This document shows, piece by piece, positions 7,865-15,137 of a DNA stretch of 41,676 nt. The stretch covers positions 1-41,676 of the forward strand of contig JBEBGV010000041.1 in the NCBI GenBank assembly GCA_040081265.1, in the 5' to 3' direction. Position 1 is the stretch's first letter. Each line of letters begins with the position of its first letter. Below the pieces are notes generated by a model that saw only the letters and a program-made list of their open reading frames with translations, searched no databases and had not been told where the DNA came from. The stretch is from JBEBGV01 sp040081265. Its GTDB lineage: Bacteria; Acidobacteriota; Vicinamibacteria; Vicinamibacterales; UBA2999. The translations under genes were made by a program, and so were the position numbers.

Positions 7865-8188
7865 CTACGCGCTGAAGGACGAACCGCAGCCGCAGGTGGA
7901 GGTCGCGTTCGGATTCTTGATGGTGAACCCGCCGCCGGTGACCGTTTCCACGAAGTCGACCTCAGCGCCCTTCAGGTAGCTGATGCTGACCGGGTCCACG
8001 AACAGGCGAACGCCGTTCGACTCAAAGATCTGGTCGCCTGAGCCGCCGGCTTCCTCGATCATCAGACCGTACTGGAAACCCGAACAGCCGCCGCCCTGGA
8101 CGAACACGCGCAAACCGCTGCCCGCCTTGCCCTCTTCGGTCAGCAATTCGCTGATCTTGCTCGCCGCCGTCTCGGATACGTTGATCAT
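7865..8188 (-). CDS. erpA: Iron-sulfur cluster carrier, IscA/ErpA (HesB) family
   Basis: A 107-residue A-type Fe-S carrier. The three conserved cysteines are present: one in 'GGGCSGFQYG' (residue 35) and two in the terminal 'CGCGSSF'. Such proteins receive clusters from scaffold proteins and hand them to targets; the downstream class I fumarase is itself a [4Fe-4S] enzyme. A strong ribosome site (AAGGAG, about 8 bases upstream) supports the ATG at 8188. The name erpA is preferred because the 'GxxxDxVxxSYLKG'-like middle is ErpA-like, but IscA cannot be excluded. Confidence 0.85.
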   Translation of the reverse strand: MINVSETAASKISELLTEEGKAGSGLRVFVQGGGCSGFQYGLMIEEAGGSGDQIFESNGVRLFVDPVSISYLKGAEVDFVETVTGGGFTIKNPNATSTCGCGSSFSA

Positions 8189-8217
8189 CGGGTACTTCTC
8201 CTTGGGAAATTATACCC

Positions 8218-9735
8218 TCAGGCGCCGATTCCGGCCAGTTCTGCGGCTGAGGCCTGCTCTACGTCCTTGTGCAAGCTGTTCCCGTGGGCGTCCATGGTCA
8301 CGATGGCCGGAAAGTCCTTCACGGTCAGGTGCCACATCGCTTCCGGGGTCCCGAACTCCAAGAGTGAGACGCCGTCCACGCTGGTGATGGTCCGGGCGTA
8401 GAACTGGGCCGCGCCGCCGATGGCGTTGAGGTACACGGCGCCTGAGTCCTTGAGCGCCGCCAGGGTCCTGGGTCCCATGCCGCCCTTGCCGATGACCGCG
8501 CGCACGCCGTAGCGCTTGATGATGTCGCCCTGGTACGGCTCCTCGCGAATCGAGGTCGTCGGGCCCGCCGCTGTGACCTTCCAGCCTTCACCCTGCTTCG
8601 CCACCACCGGGCCACAGTGATAAATGACGCCGCCGCGCAGGTCGACCGGCGGCTCGTGCGACATCAGGTGATGGTGCACAGCATCGCGGCCGGTATAGGC
8701 GCGACCCGAAATCAGGACGACATCTCCGACCTTCAGCTCCCGGATCTGCGCCTCGGTGATCGGCGCTTCCAGTCGCACTTCACGACCCGTGCGCTGGAAG
8801 CCGGCCTGATCTGACATCGTGATGATGGGCGCCGACTCCTCCCGATACAGCCACTCCTTGATGGCGCCGGTCGACCCATCGAGCACCACGCCGAGGCGCC
8901 GGAACGCCCAGCAGTCGTAGGCCACCGACACAAAGAAGCTCGCGGGGAGACGGTTCAGCGCGCCGATCTTGCAGCCGATGAGCGACGTCTTGCCGCCGAA
9001 GCCCATCGTGCCGATGCCAAGCTTGTTGACCTCGCCCATGATCGACGCCTCGAGGTCGGCCAGGCGGGGATCGGGATTGACGTCATCCAGCGTCCGGAAC
9101 AACTGTTCCTTGGCCGCGACGTATCCAGACGTACGGTCTCCACCAACCGACACGCCAATCGCGCCGGGAGCGCAGCCCTTGCCCTGCGCATTCCACACGG
9201 CGTGCAGGATGCACTTGCGCACGCCGGCGAGCGACCGATCGGCGCGACCCAGGTTGGGCAGCTCAGCGGGAAGCGAGTACTGCGCGTTCATGTTCTCGCA
9301 GCCGCCGCCCTTGAGGATGAGCTTCACCTCGATGACGTCCTTCTCCCACTGCTCGAAGTGGATGATCGGGGTGCCCGGACCGAGGTTGTTGCCAGAGTTG
9401 TCGCCGGTGATCGAATCCACGGAATTCGGTCGAAGCTTGCCGCGTTTGGTCGCCTCGGCAACCGCCTCGCGGATCTGCTTCTTCAGCACGACCTGGTTCA
9501 CGCCGACCGGCGTCTTCACCTCGAAGGTCGGCATGCCGGTGTCCTGGCAGATCGCGCCTTCGGTCTCACAGGCCATGTCGATGTTCTGGGCAATGATCGT
9601 CAGCGCCTGCGCCGACTGCGTGCCTGCCGTCTCCTGACCCATCGCGGTCTTCATCGCCGCGCGGACATCGGGGGGCAGGTCGGTGGAGGTCTTGACGATC
9701 AGGGCCACAACACTGTCAAAGAATGAGGCAAGCAT
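8218..9735 (-). CDS. fumA: Fumarate hydratase class I (Fe-S, alpha and beta domains fused)
   Basis: A 505-residue fumarase of the oxygen-sensitive [4Fe-4S] class, converting fumarate to malate in the TCA cycle. The N-terminal alpha region has 'CETEGAICQDTGMPTFEVK' and 'KGGGCENMNAQYSLP'; the C-terminal beta region has 'GKGGMGPRTLAAL' and 'NAIGGAAQFYAR'. The cluster cysteines expected in these contexts are visible. The true start is the ATG at 9735; the frame runs on upstream only as a shadow antisense to aspA. A TATACT box ends six bases before the ATG, so the mRNA is probably leaderless. It diverges from aspA with 21 bases between start codons. Confidence 0.92.
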   Translation of the reverse strand: MLASFFDSVVALIVKTSTDLPPDVRAAMKTAMGQETAGTQSAQALTIIAQNIDMACETEGAICQDTGMPTFEVKTPVGVNQVVLKKQIREAVAEATKRGKLRPNSVDSITGDNSGNNLGPGTPIIHFEQWEKDVIEVKLILKGGGCENMNAQYSLPAELPNLGRADRSLAGVRKCILHAVWNAQGKGCAPGAIGVSVGGDRTSGYVAAKEQLFRTLDDVNPDPRLADLEASIMGEVNKLGIGTMGFGGKTSLIGCKIGALNRLPASFFVSVAYDCWAFRRLGVVLDGSTGAIKEWLYREESAPIITMSDQAGFQRTGREVRLEAPITEAQIRELKVGDVVLISGRAYTGRDAVHHHLMSHEPPVDLRGGVIYHCGPVVAKQGEGWKVTAAGPTTSIREEPYQGDIIKRYGVRAVIGKGGMGPRTLAALKDSGAVYLNAIGGAAQFYARTITSVDGVSLLEFGTPEAMWHLTVKDFPAIVTMDAHGNSLHKDVEQASAAELAGIGA

Positions 9736-9741
9736 CAGAAA

Positions 9742-9749
9742 AGTATAAT
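9742..9749. promoter_or_regulatory. Overlapping divergent -10 boxes between fumarase and aspartase
   Basis: The octamer AGTATAAT contains TATAAT on the + strand (9744-9749), 7 bases before the aspA GTG, and TATACT on the - strand (9742-9747), 6 bases before the fumA ATG. Both predicted start sites fall at or next to the start codons, so both mRNAs would be leaderless and RNA polymerase could occupy only one direction at a time. No good -35 is seen on either side. Confidence 0.6.
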
Positions 9750-9756
9750 TCCTGAC

Positions 9757-11160
9757 GTGTGGCGCACCGAGCGCGATTCGCTGGGCGAGCACCCTGTTCC
9801 CGCTGATGCCTACTACGGCATTCAGACGGCGCGGGCCCTCGAGAATTTCCCGATCAGCGGGCTTCGTGCGCACCGCGAGCTCATCGACGCCACCCTCCTG
9901 ATCAAGAAGGCGGCTGCGCTCACCAATGCGTCGCTCGGGCGGCTCGACGGCGCAGTCGCCGACGCCATCGTGAAAGCCGCCGATGAAATCCTTGATGGCC
10001 GGCTTCGCGATCAGTTCGTCGTCGACGTCTATCAGGCCGGCGCCGGTACCTCCCACAACATGAACGTCAACGAAGTGCTCGCCAATCGCGCGGCCGAGCA
10101 CCTCGGGGGTACGCGGGGCGACTACGTGGCCGTGCACCCCAACGACCACGTCAACATGGGACAGTCCACCAACGACGTGTTCCCGTCGGCGACGCGACTT
10201 GCCCTGTTGATGTGCCACCGCGCGCTGCTCGAGGCCGGACGGAGTCTGGCCGAGGCCTTCGACGCCAGGAGCCGCGCGTGGGCGCACATCATCAAGACCG
10301 GCAGGACGCACCTGCAGGACGCCGTCCCGATGACGCTCGGGCAGGAGTTCGGCGGGTACGCGGCGTGTCTCGTGACTGCGTGTGACGAACTTGACCGGAC
10401 ATCGCGCGCACTGCACGAACTCAACATCGGCGCGACCGCTGTGGGAACCGGCCTCAACGCGGGCACCGACTACGCCGAGCAGACGGTGAGCCAGCTCGCG
10501 GCGTTGACCGGGATCGACCTGACGCCACCGGTCAACCGGTTTCGCGTGACCCAGAACATGGGCGACGTGGTCGGCTACATGGGCGCGATGCGGCGACTGG
10601 CGATTGAACTCGGCAAGATCGCCAGCGATCTCAGGCTGCTCAGCATGGGCCCGCGTGCCGGCATCAGCGAAATCCGCTTGCCGGCGGTGCAGCCCGGCTC
10701 CTCCATCATGCCGGGCAAGGTCAACCCGTCCATTCCAGAGATGGTCAACCAGGTGTGCTTTCAGGTAATCGGCTGCGACATGACGGTGGCGGTGGCTGCC
10801 GAATCCGGACAGCTCGAGCTGAACGTAATGATGCCGGTGATCGCCTGGAATGCGCTGCATGCGTCCAGCATTCTTCGCGAAGCCATGACCTCGCTGCGCA
10901 CGCGATGCGTGGACGGCATCGAGGCCGACGAAGATCGCAGCAGGGAATTGCTGGAGCGCAGCACGGCAGTCGCCACGGCGCTTAGCCCGTATCTCGGCTA
11001 CGCCATGACTGCGGAAATCGCCAGGGAGTCGATCAGCACCGGGAAGTCGATTGCCGCGATCGTCGCGGAGCGAGGGCTCCTGTCTGCAGCGACGCTCGAG
11101 CGTGTTTTGTCTCCCGAGGCGATGACCCAGCCGGGTATCGCCGGCAAGGACACCCGATGA
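9757..11160 (+). CDS. aspA: Aspartate ammonia-lyase (aspartase)
   Basis: A 467-residue member of the aspartase/fumarase superfamily, converting aspartate to fumarate and ammonia. The signature loop 'GSSIMPGKVNPSIPEMVNQV' (catalytic Ser within GSSIMPGKVNP) has the 'IPEMVNQV' ending of aspartases, not the 'TQCEALTMV' of class II fumarase; 'QLELNVMMPVIAWN' and 'TAVGTGLNAGTDYAE' also fit. The start is GTG at 9757, immediately after a TATAAT box. Class II fumarase is the main alternative but is less likely. The stop overlaps the next gene's ATG. Confidence 0.88.
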   Translation: MWRTERDSLGEHPVPADAYYGIQTARALENFPISGLRAHRELIDATLLIKKAAALTNASLGRLDGAVADAIVKAADEILDGRLRDQFVVDVYQAGAGTSHNMNVNEVLANRAAEHLGGTRGDYVAVHPNDHVNMGQSTNDVFPSATRLALLMCHRALLEAGRSLAEAFDARSRAWAHIIKTGRTHLQDAVPMTLGQEFGGYAACLVTACDELDRTSRALHELNIGATAVGTGLNAGTDYAEQTVSQLAALTGIDLTPPVNRFRVTQNMGDVVGYMGAMRRLAIELGKIASDLRLLSMGPRAGISEIRLPAVQPGSSIMPGKVNPSIPEMVNQVCFQVIGCDMTVAVAAESGQLELNVMMPVIAWNALHASSILREAMTSLRTRCVDGIEADEDRSRELLERSTAVATALSPYLGYAMTAEIARESISTGKSIAAIVAERGLLSAATLERVLSPEAMTQPGIAGKDTR

Positions 11161-11804
11161 CGCGCCTGGCCGTGACCACGGCGCTGCTGCTCGCATGGAT
11201 GGCTTCTGCGCCGACGGCGCAGCAGGTGCACGGGCAGCTCTTTCCTCCTGAAAATCTCGGGCTGCTCGAGGGTCCTGACCGCGCCGAGTGGCAGAAGCCT
11301 GAGCAGATCATGGACGCGCTGGCGATCGCCGATGGCGCGACGGTGGCAGACATCGGCGCCGGCGCCGGCTGGTTCACGATCCGGCTGGCACGACGCGTGG
11401 GGCCCAATGGCATTGTCTACGCGCAGGATGTACAGCGACAGATGCTCGACGCCATCCGGCGGCGCGTCAGTCGTGAGGGACTGAACAACGTCCAGACTCG
11501 CCTGGGCGTGGGCAGCAATCCCAACCTCCCGGCCCGGACGCTCGACGCGGTCCTCGTAGTCGACGTGTATCCCGAGGTCGAGGACCGGATTGCGTTCCTG
11601 CGGAATCTCGCCGCAGCACTGAAGCCAGGCGGGCGCATCGGTGTGGTGAACTACACGCCGGGCAACGGCGGGCCCGGTCCGGCACCAGCGGAAGGGGTGC
11701 GCGTGGCCGAAGCGGCAGTGGAGGCCGACGCGCGACAGGCGGGCCTGCGCGTGGTGTCACGCGCAGGCCTCACCTATCAGTATCTGCTCGTCCTCGGGAA
11801 GTGA
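11157..11804 (+). CDS. Exported class I SAM-dependent methyltransferase-like protein
   Basis: A 215-residue protein with an N-terminal signal peptide ('MTRLAVTTALLLAWMASAPTAQ' region, cleavage near residue 21) followed by a Rossmann methyltransferase domain: motif I 'VADIGAGAGWFTIRLA' (about 62-77), 'GIVYAQDVQ' for the acidic ribose contact and 'ALKPGGRIGVV'. Exported SAM-dependent methyltransferases are puzzling because the cofactor is cytosolic, yet this architecture recurs in Acidobacteria and Proteobacteria. ATGA overlap with aspA couples their translation. The substrate is unknown. Confidence 0.78.
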   Translation: MTRLAVTTALLLAWMASAPTAQQVHGQLFPPENLGLLEGPDRAEWQKPEQIMDALAIADGATVADIGAGAGWFTIRLARRVGPNGIVYAQDVQRQMLDAIRRRVSREGLNNVQTRLGVGSNPNLPARTLDAVLVVDVYPEVEDRIAFLRNLAAALKPGGRIGVVNYTPGNGGPGPAPAEGVRVAEAAVEADARQAGLRVVSRAGLTYQYLLVLGK

Positions 11805-11806
11805 TC

Positions 11807-11838
11807 GCCGGGTCCTGTCGGACCCGGCCTACGTACGA
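11807..11838 (+). repeat. Dispersed hairpin repeat, copy A
   Basis: Stem CCGGGTCC (11808-11815) / GGACCCGG (11820-11827) with loop TGTC, followed by the tail CCTACGTACGA. It starts 3 bases after the methyltransferase stop, between convergent genes, and belongs to a family with copies at 18260, 18299, 21602 and 31447. Confidence 0.8.
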
Positions 11839-11850
11839 TAGAGGATGTTG

Positions 11851-11871
11851 GGCGGGTCAGAACGACCCGCC
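11851..11871. terminator. Hairpin downstream of the lectin-like gene
   Basis: Perfect 8-bp stem GGCGGGTC / GACCCGCC with loop AGAAC, four bases beyond the stop of the leftward lectin-like gene. There is no T-run; it may still end transcription from one or both sides. Confidence 0.5.
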
Positions 11872-11875
11872 GTCC

Positions 11876-12616
11876 TTAGTTCACTGCGAAGCAGTACAAC
11901 AGCCCGTTGCCGCCGCCAGCCATGACGTTGCGCTGGCTGCAGCCACGGCTGCCGTGCGCCGAGTTCCACGAACCCGTGTTGTTGCCGATACGGTCGTGGT
12001 GACCGAACTGCACCCCGGGCACTGGAGCAGCGCCGGCTGGCGGCTGCGTGCCGCGCGCCAGCGGCGCAACGTCAGCGTTGCTCGTGTAGTTGCCGCAGGT
12101 GTGATCGAGACCGTCCGTGTAGGCACGACCATCGGGCAGCGATCCCGTCATGATGTCGTGCTGATTCGGCGTGTCGCCAACGCCGTTGATCGGCGCGCCC
12201 TTCTCGGTCAGCGACGTGTTCTTGTTGAGGCGATTGCCGAGACGCGCCCGCTCGATCGTGTCGCCGTGCAGTTCATCGAGATTGCTCGCCACCTGGCGAC
12301 CCTGCGCGTTGTACCAGGGTCCCGTGCCGATGCGGTCGCGGGCATTCACGCCACCCGGCCCCTGCGTGCTCAGGTAGGCACGCCAGGTCGCCGCACCGCG
12401 ACCGGCGGCTGCTGCCAGCTGCTGGCAGTGCGCGTCGGCGCCGGCAAGGCCGCCATAGTTCGCACCGTCGCCCTTCGGGGTGCTGGTAATGAAGAAGGTC
12501 ATAGGCTGCTGCGGGGGCGCCTGCGGCGGCGCAGCGGGAGCCTGCGCGAAGGCAATGGCCGAGAGCGCGCCCAGTGCGGCGGCAAGCCCGGTGAGGTACC
12601 GTCCAAGAAGTCTCAT
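11876..12616 (-). CDS. Secreted lectin-like/endostatin-like domain protein
   Basis: A 246-residue protein beginning at the ATG at 12616, which has a good ribosome site (AAGGAAAGG) just upstream. A signal peptide ends near 'AIAFAQ', followed by a short Pro/Ala/Gln linker. The mature domain starts 'FFITSTPKGDGANYGGLAG' and contains 'ADAHCQQLAAAAG', paired cysteines ('HTCGNYTS', 'RGCSQRN', 'LLYCFAVN') and several Gly-Asn-rich loops. This resembles the C-type-lectin-like/endostatin-like fold of myxobacterial and leptospiral surface proteins (DUF1554-type), from memory. A carbohydrate or surface ligand is plausible but not shown. Confidence 0.65.
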   Translation of the reverse strand: MRLLGRYLTGLAAALGALSAIAFAQAPAAPPQAPPQQPMTFFITSTPKGDGANYGGLAGADAHCQQLAAAAGRGAATWRAYLSTQGPGGVNARDRIGTGPWYNAQGRQVASNLDELHGDTIERARLGNRLNKNTSLTEKGAPINGVGDTPNQHDIMTGSLPDGRAYTDGLDHTCGNYTSNADVAPLARGTQPPAGAAPVPGVQFGHHDRIGNNTGSWNSAHGSRGCSQRNVMAGGGNGLLYCFAVN

Positions 12617-12678
12617 ACGTTCCTTTCCTTCGCCCGACCGACACGGCCAGGCGCGAGAACTGGATTCTAACCCGGTGA

Positions 12679-12684
12679 TAAGAT
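12679..12684 (+). promoter_or_regulatory. -10-like box directly before bioY
   Basis: TAAGAT ends 8 bases before the bioY ATG. Weak (4/6) but placed as at several other genes here, consistent with a leaderless start. Confidence 0.3.
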
Positions 12685-12692
12685 CACGCCCC

Positions 12693-13334
12693 ATGGCGAC
12701 TACAGCCCCTTCGACGCTCTTTGGCCGCGTGACGACCCATGACGGCGAGGGCGCATCACCCATGCTGCGTGCGGCGTCGGTCGTTCTGATGGCGGGGCTC
12801 ACGGCCGCGGCGGCCCAGATCAGCGTGCCCCTGCCCTTTACTCAGGTGCCATTCACCTTCCAGCCGATGGTCGTGCTGCTGGGCGGGCTCGCACTCGGCC
12901 CGCGCCTCGGTGCCGCGGCCCAGGTCCTCTATCTTCTGGCTGGCGTCGCTGGCCTGCCCGTGTTCGCGGCCTCGGCCACCCTGCCCCAGGGCATGCTGCG
13001 ACTGCTCGGACCGACTGGCGGCTATCTCCTCTCCTATCCCTTCGCGGCGTTCCTGGTCGGGTATCTTGCCGAGCGCGGGTTTGATCGCCGCTACCTGACG
13101 TGTGTCCTTGCCATGCTCGCGGGCCTCGCCATGATTTATCTTGGCGGCGCGTCGATGCTCGCGTTGGTCACCCGGCAGGTTGGCGTATCCGCCGCCGGTG
13201 CTTTCCGTAACGCGCTGCTCTTCGGCGTCGTGCCGTTCATCGCAGCTGATCTCGTCAAGCTGCTGATTGCCGCAGGCATCGTTCCCAGCCTCTGGAAGCT
13301 GACTCGTGCGGCGAGTCCTGACAATCGCCGGTAG
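12693..13334 (+). CDS. bioY: Biotin transporter BioY (ECF-type substrate-binding component)
   Basis: A 213-residue membrane protein with about six hydrophobic segments. 'AAAAQISVPLPFTQVPFTFQPMVVLLGGLALGPRLG' spans the typical BioY N-terminal motif (about 40-75) and 'GLPVFA..GPTGGYLLSYPFAAFLVGYLAE' follows. BioY captures biotin, alone or with EcfT/EcfA; no energising ATPase is adjacent. The ATG at 12693 was chosen over upstream in-frame codons that read into the lectin-like gene's leader. It overlaps thiD by 29 bases. Confidence 0.88.
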   Translation: MATTAPSTLFGRVTTHDGEGASPMLRAASVVLMAGLTAAAAQISVPLPFTQVPFTFQPMVVLLGGLALGPRLGAAAQVLYLLAGVAGLPVFAASATLPQGMLRLLGPTGGYLLSYPFAAFLVGYLAERGFDRRYLTCVLAMLAGLAMIYLGGASMLALVTRQVGVSAAGAFRNALLFGVVPFIAADLVKLLIAAGIVPSLWKLTRAASPDNRR

Positions 13335-14082
13335 CGACTCCGGCGCGGGCGCCGGAATCCAGGCCGACCTCAAAACCTTCGCCGCGCACCACGTCTACGG
13401 CACAACCGCCATCACGGCGGTCACCGCCCAGAACACCCTCGGCGTGACGCAGGTGCTGGCGATGCCCTCAGACCTCGTCACCGCCCAGATCGAGGCTATT
13501 GTCGGCGACATCGGCGTAGACGCGGCGAAAACGGGGATGCTCCCTAACGCTGCGGTCGTCGAAGCGGTTGCCGCAGCGGTCGAAGCTCTCGAGATTCCAT
13601 TGCTCGTCGTCGATCCGGTGATGGTCGCCAAGAGCGGCGACAGACTGATAGACGACGAGGCGCTCGGCGCGCTGCGCGCCGAGCTGCTCAGGCACGCCTT
13701 CGTCGTCACGCCGAATATTCCTGAAGCTGAGGTCCTGGCTGGATTTCCGATCACCACAGACGACGACCGGCGCCGAGCGGCAGAGATCATCCACCGACTG
13801 GGCTCCACCGCGGTAATCATCAAGGGCGGACACTTCGGGTCCGGCGTCATCCGCGACCTACTTTTCGATCATGACGGCTTCAGCGAGTTCGAGGCCGAGC
13901 GTGTGCAGAGCAGGAACACCCACGGCACCGGGTGCACGTTCTCTGCGGCCCTGGCCGCCCACCTGGCCATGGGACGAACGCTGCGCGAGGCGGTTCCCCT
14001 GGTCCAGAAATACATCGCGACCGCCATTCGCAAGAGCCCCTCCATCGGGCACGGACATGGCCCGATGCAGCATTTCGTCTGA
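13306..14082 (+). CDS. thiD: Hydroxymethylpyrimidine/phosphomethylpyrimidine kinase
   Basis: A 258-residue ribokinase-family enzyme from a GTG start. It phosphorylates HMP and HMP-P for thiamine synthesis. Visible motifs are 'LTIAGSDSGAGAGIQADLKT' at the N-terminus, 'KTGML', 'VVDPVMVAKSG' and the catalytic anion-hole sequence 'NTHGTGCTFSAALAA' near the C-terminus with the catalytic Asp/Cys context. It lies between bioY and the chromate transporter halves with overlapping ends, an unusual vitamin-transport-ion grouping. No TPP riboswitch is recognisable upstream. Confidence 0.93.
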   Translation: MRRVLTIAGSDSGAGAGIQADLKTFAAHHVYGTTAITAVTAQNTLGVTQVLAMPSDLVTAQIEAIVGDIGVDAAKTGMLPNAAVVEAVAAAVEALEIPLLVVDPVMVAKSGDRLIDDEALGALRAELLRHAFVVTPNIPEAEVLAGFPITTDDDRRRAAEIIHRLGSTAVIIKGGHFGSGVIRDLLFDHDGFSEFEAERVQSRNTHGTGCTFSAALAAHLAMGRTLREAVPLVQKYIATAIRKSPSIGHGHGPMQHFV

Positions 14083-14630
14083 TGCTGCCGTCCACCCGAC
14101 CCCTTCGTCTCCGGTCGCTACTCTCCCTCGTGTTACGTGCCTCGACGATGCACATCGGAGGCGTCGCAACGCAGACCTGGCTGCGCACCAGGCTGGTGGA
14201 CGCCGGACACCTCCGTACGGACGACTTCAACCGCTGTTTCGCCGTCGGACGCCTGACTCCGGGGACGAACCTGCTGGCGTTCTACACGGCGCTGGGGCAC
14301 CTGATGTCAGGCATGCGCGGTGCGGTCGCGTGCCTGTCAGTCGGTGCCGTTGCTCCGACCCTGATCGCGGTTTCTCTGACCGTTCTCTACGTCCAGTTCT
14401 CGGCAGTCACCGGCGTGAGCCGCCTGATGGCCGGTGCGCAGGCGGGCGCGGTGGCGATTCTGTTCTGGACGTCGGCAAAACTTCTGGTCACGACCACCGC
14501 CGAACGGCTACGGCCGGGAGCACTGGTCGCCCTCGGTGCTCTGGTAGCCGTGTGGTCTGGCTTGCCGCCAGTGGTCATCCTGCTCGCTGCAGCAGCGGCC
14601 GGGGCGTTCGTGCTGGGTGAGCAGACGTGA
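14082..14630 (+). CDS. Chromate transporter (CHR family), N-terminal-type half protein
   Basis: A 182-residue membrane protein, one half of a split CHR transporter. Its N-terminal segment has 'MHIGGVATQTWLRTRLVDAGHL' and 'CFAVGRLTPGTNLLAFYTALG', matching the conserved CHR region around the 'PGP/TPGTN' loop, followed by four hydrophobic segments. Short-chain CHR proteins work as pairs and export chromate or move related anions; substrate here is inferred. The ATG shares one base with the thiD stop, and the end overlaps the second half by four bases. Confidence 0.8.
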   Translation: MLPSTRPLRLRSLLSLVLRASTMHIGGVATQTWLRTRLVDAGHLRTDDFNRCFAVGRLTPGTNLLAFYTALGHLMSGMRGAVACLSVGAVAPTLIAVSLTVLYVQFSAVTGVSRLMAGAQAGAVAILFWTSAKLLVTTTAERLRPGALVALGALVAVWSGLPPVVILLAAAAAGAFVLGEQT

Positions 14631-15133
14631 ACGTGCTGCTTCTGTACGTTCTGCTGCTTCAAGCCACTGTCACGTCGTTCAGCGGACTCACGTCGCTCCC
14701 CGTGGTGCACGACGAACTGGTCGTGCGTCGTGGCGTGCTGACCGACGAGCAGCTCAACGCAGCGCTCGCCATCGGCCAGACAACGCCCGGGCCTGTCGGC
14801 CTCTACCTGGTGACGGTCGGGTACTTCGTTGCTGGCGTTCCCGGTGCGGTGGCGGGCGTGCTCGCCCTGGCGACGCCGGCCTTGCTGGCCATCCCGCTGC
14901 TCGGCGCCCTCAGGGTAGGGCGAACCGAGTCAGTCGCCGGTGCCGCCCGCGGCATCGTCATCGCCGCGTCCGTGCTGACGCTCGGCACCACCTTCGGACT
15001 GGCGGAGAGTGCCGTGCCGGATGTCACGCGCGCAGTCATCGCGGTCATCGCGCTGGCCGTGACAGCGGCAACGCAGATCTCTCCGATATGGATCGTCGTG
15101 GTGGCAGGCATCGCCGGCCTGGTCGTGCTGTGA
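14627..15133 (+). CDS. Chromate transporter (CHR family), second half protein
   Basis: A 168-residue partner of the preceding protein, starting at GTG 14627. It repeats the CHR layout: 'FSGLTSLPVVHDELVVRRGVL', 'NAALAIGQTTPGPVGLYLVTVGYFVAG' with the intact TTPGP motif, then further hydrophobic segments. The two short proteins should form a heteromeric transporter with antiparallel halves. Its stop lies five bases from the convergent metallo-beta-lactamase-fold gene. Confidence 0.82.
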   Translation: MNVLLLYVLLLQATVTSFSGLTSLPVVHDELVVRRGVLTDEQLNAALAIGQTTPGPVGLYLVTVGYFVAGVPGAVAGVLALATPALLAIPLLGALRVGRTESVAGAARGIVIAASVLTLGTTFGLAESAVPDVTRAVIAVIALAVTAATQISPIWIVVVAGIAGLVVL

Positions 15134-15137
15134 CCGC

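Noticed and set aside
9757..11160. Class II fumarase (fumC)
   Set aside because: The loop after GSSIMPGKVNP reads SIPEMVNQV as in aspartases.
9736..11196. Upstream extension of the fumarase frame to ~992 residues
   Set aside because: It runs antisense to the well-supported aspA and has no fumarase homology; a GC-rich shadow frame.
12600..12700. Biotin or TPP riboswitch before bioY-thiD
   Set aside because: The gap to the divergent gene is short and no conserved riboswitch core is recognisable.
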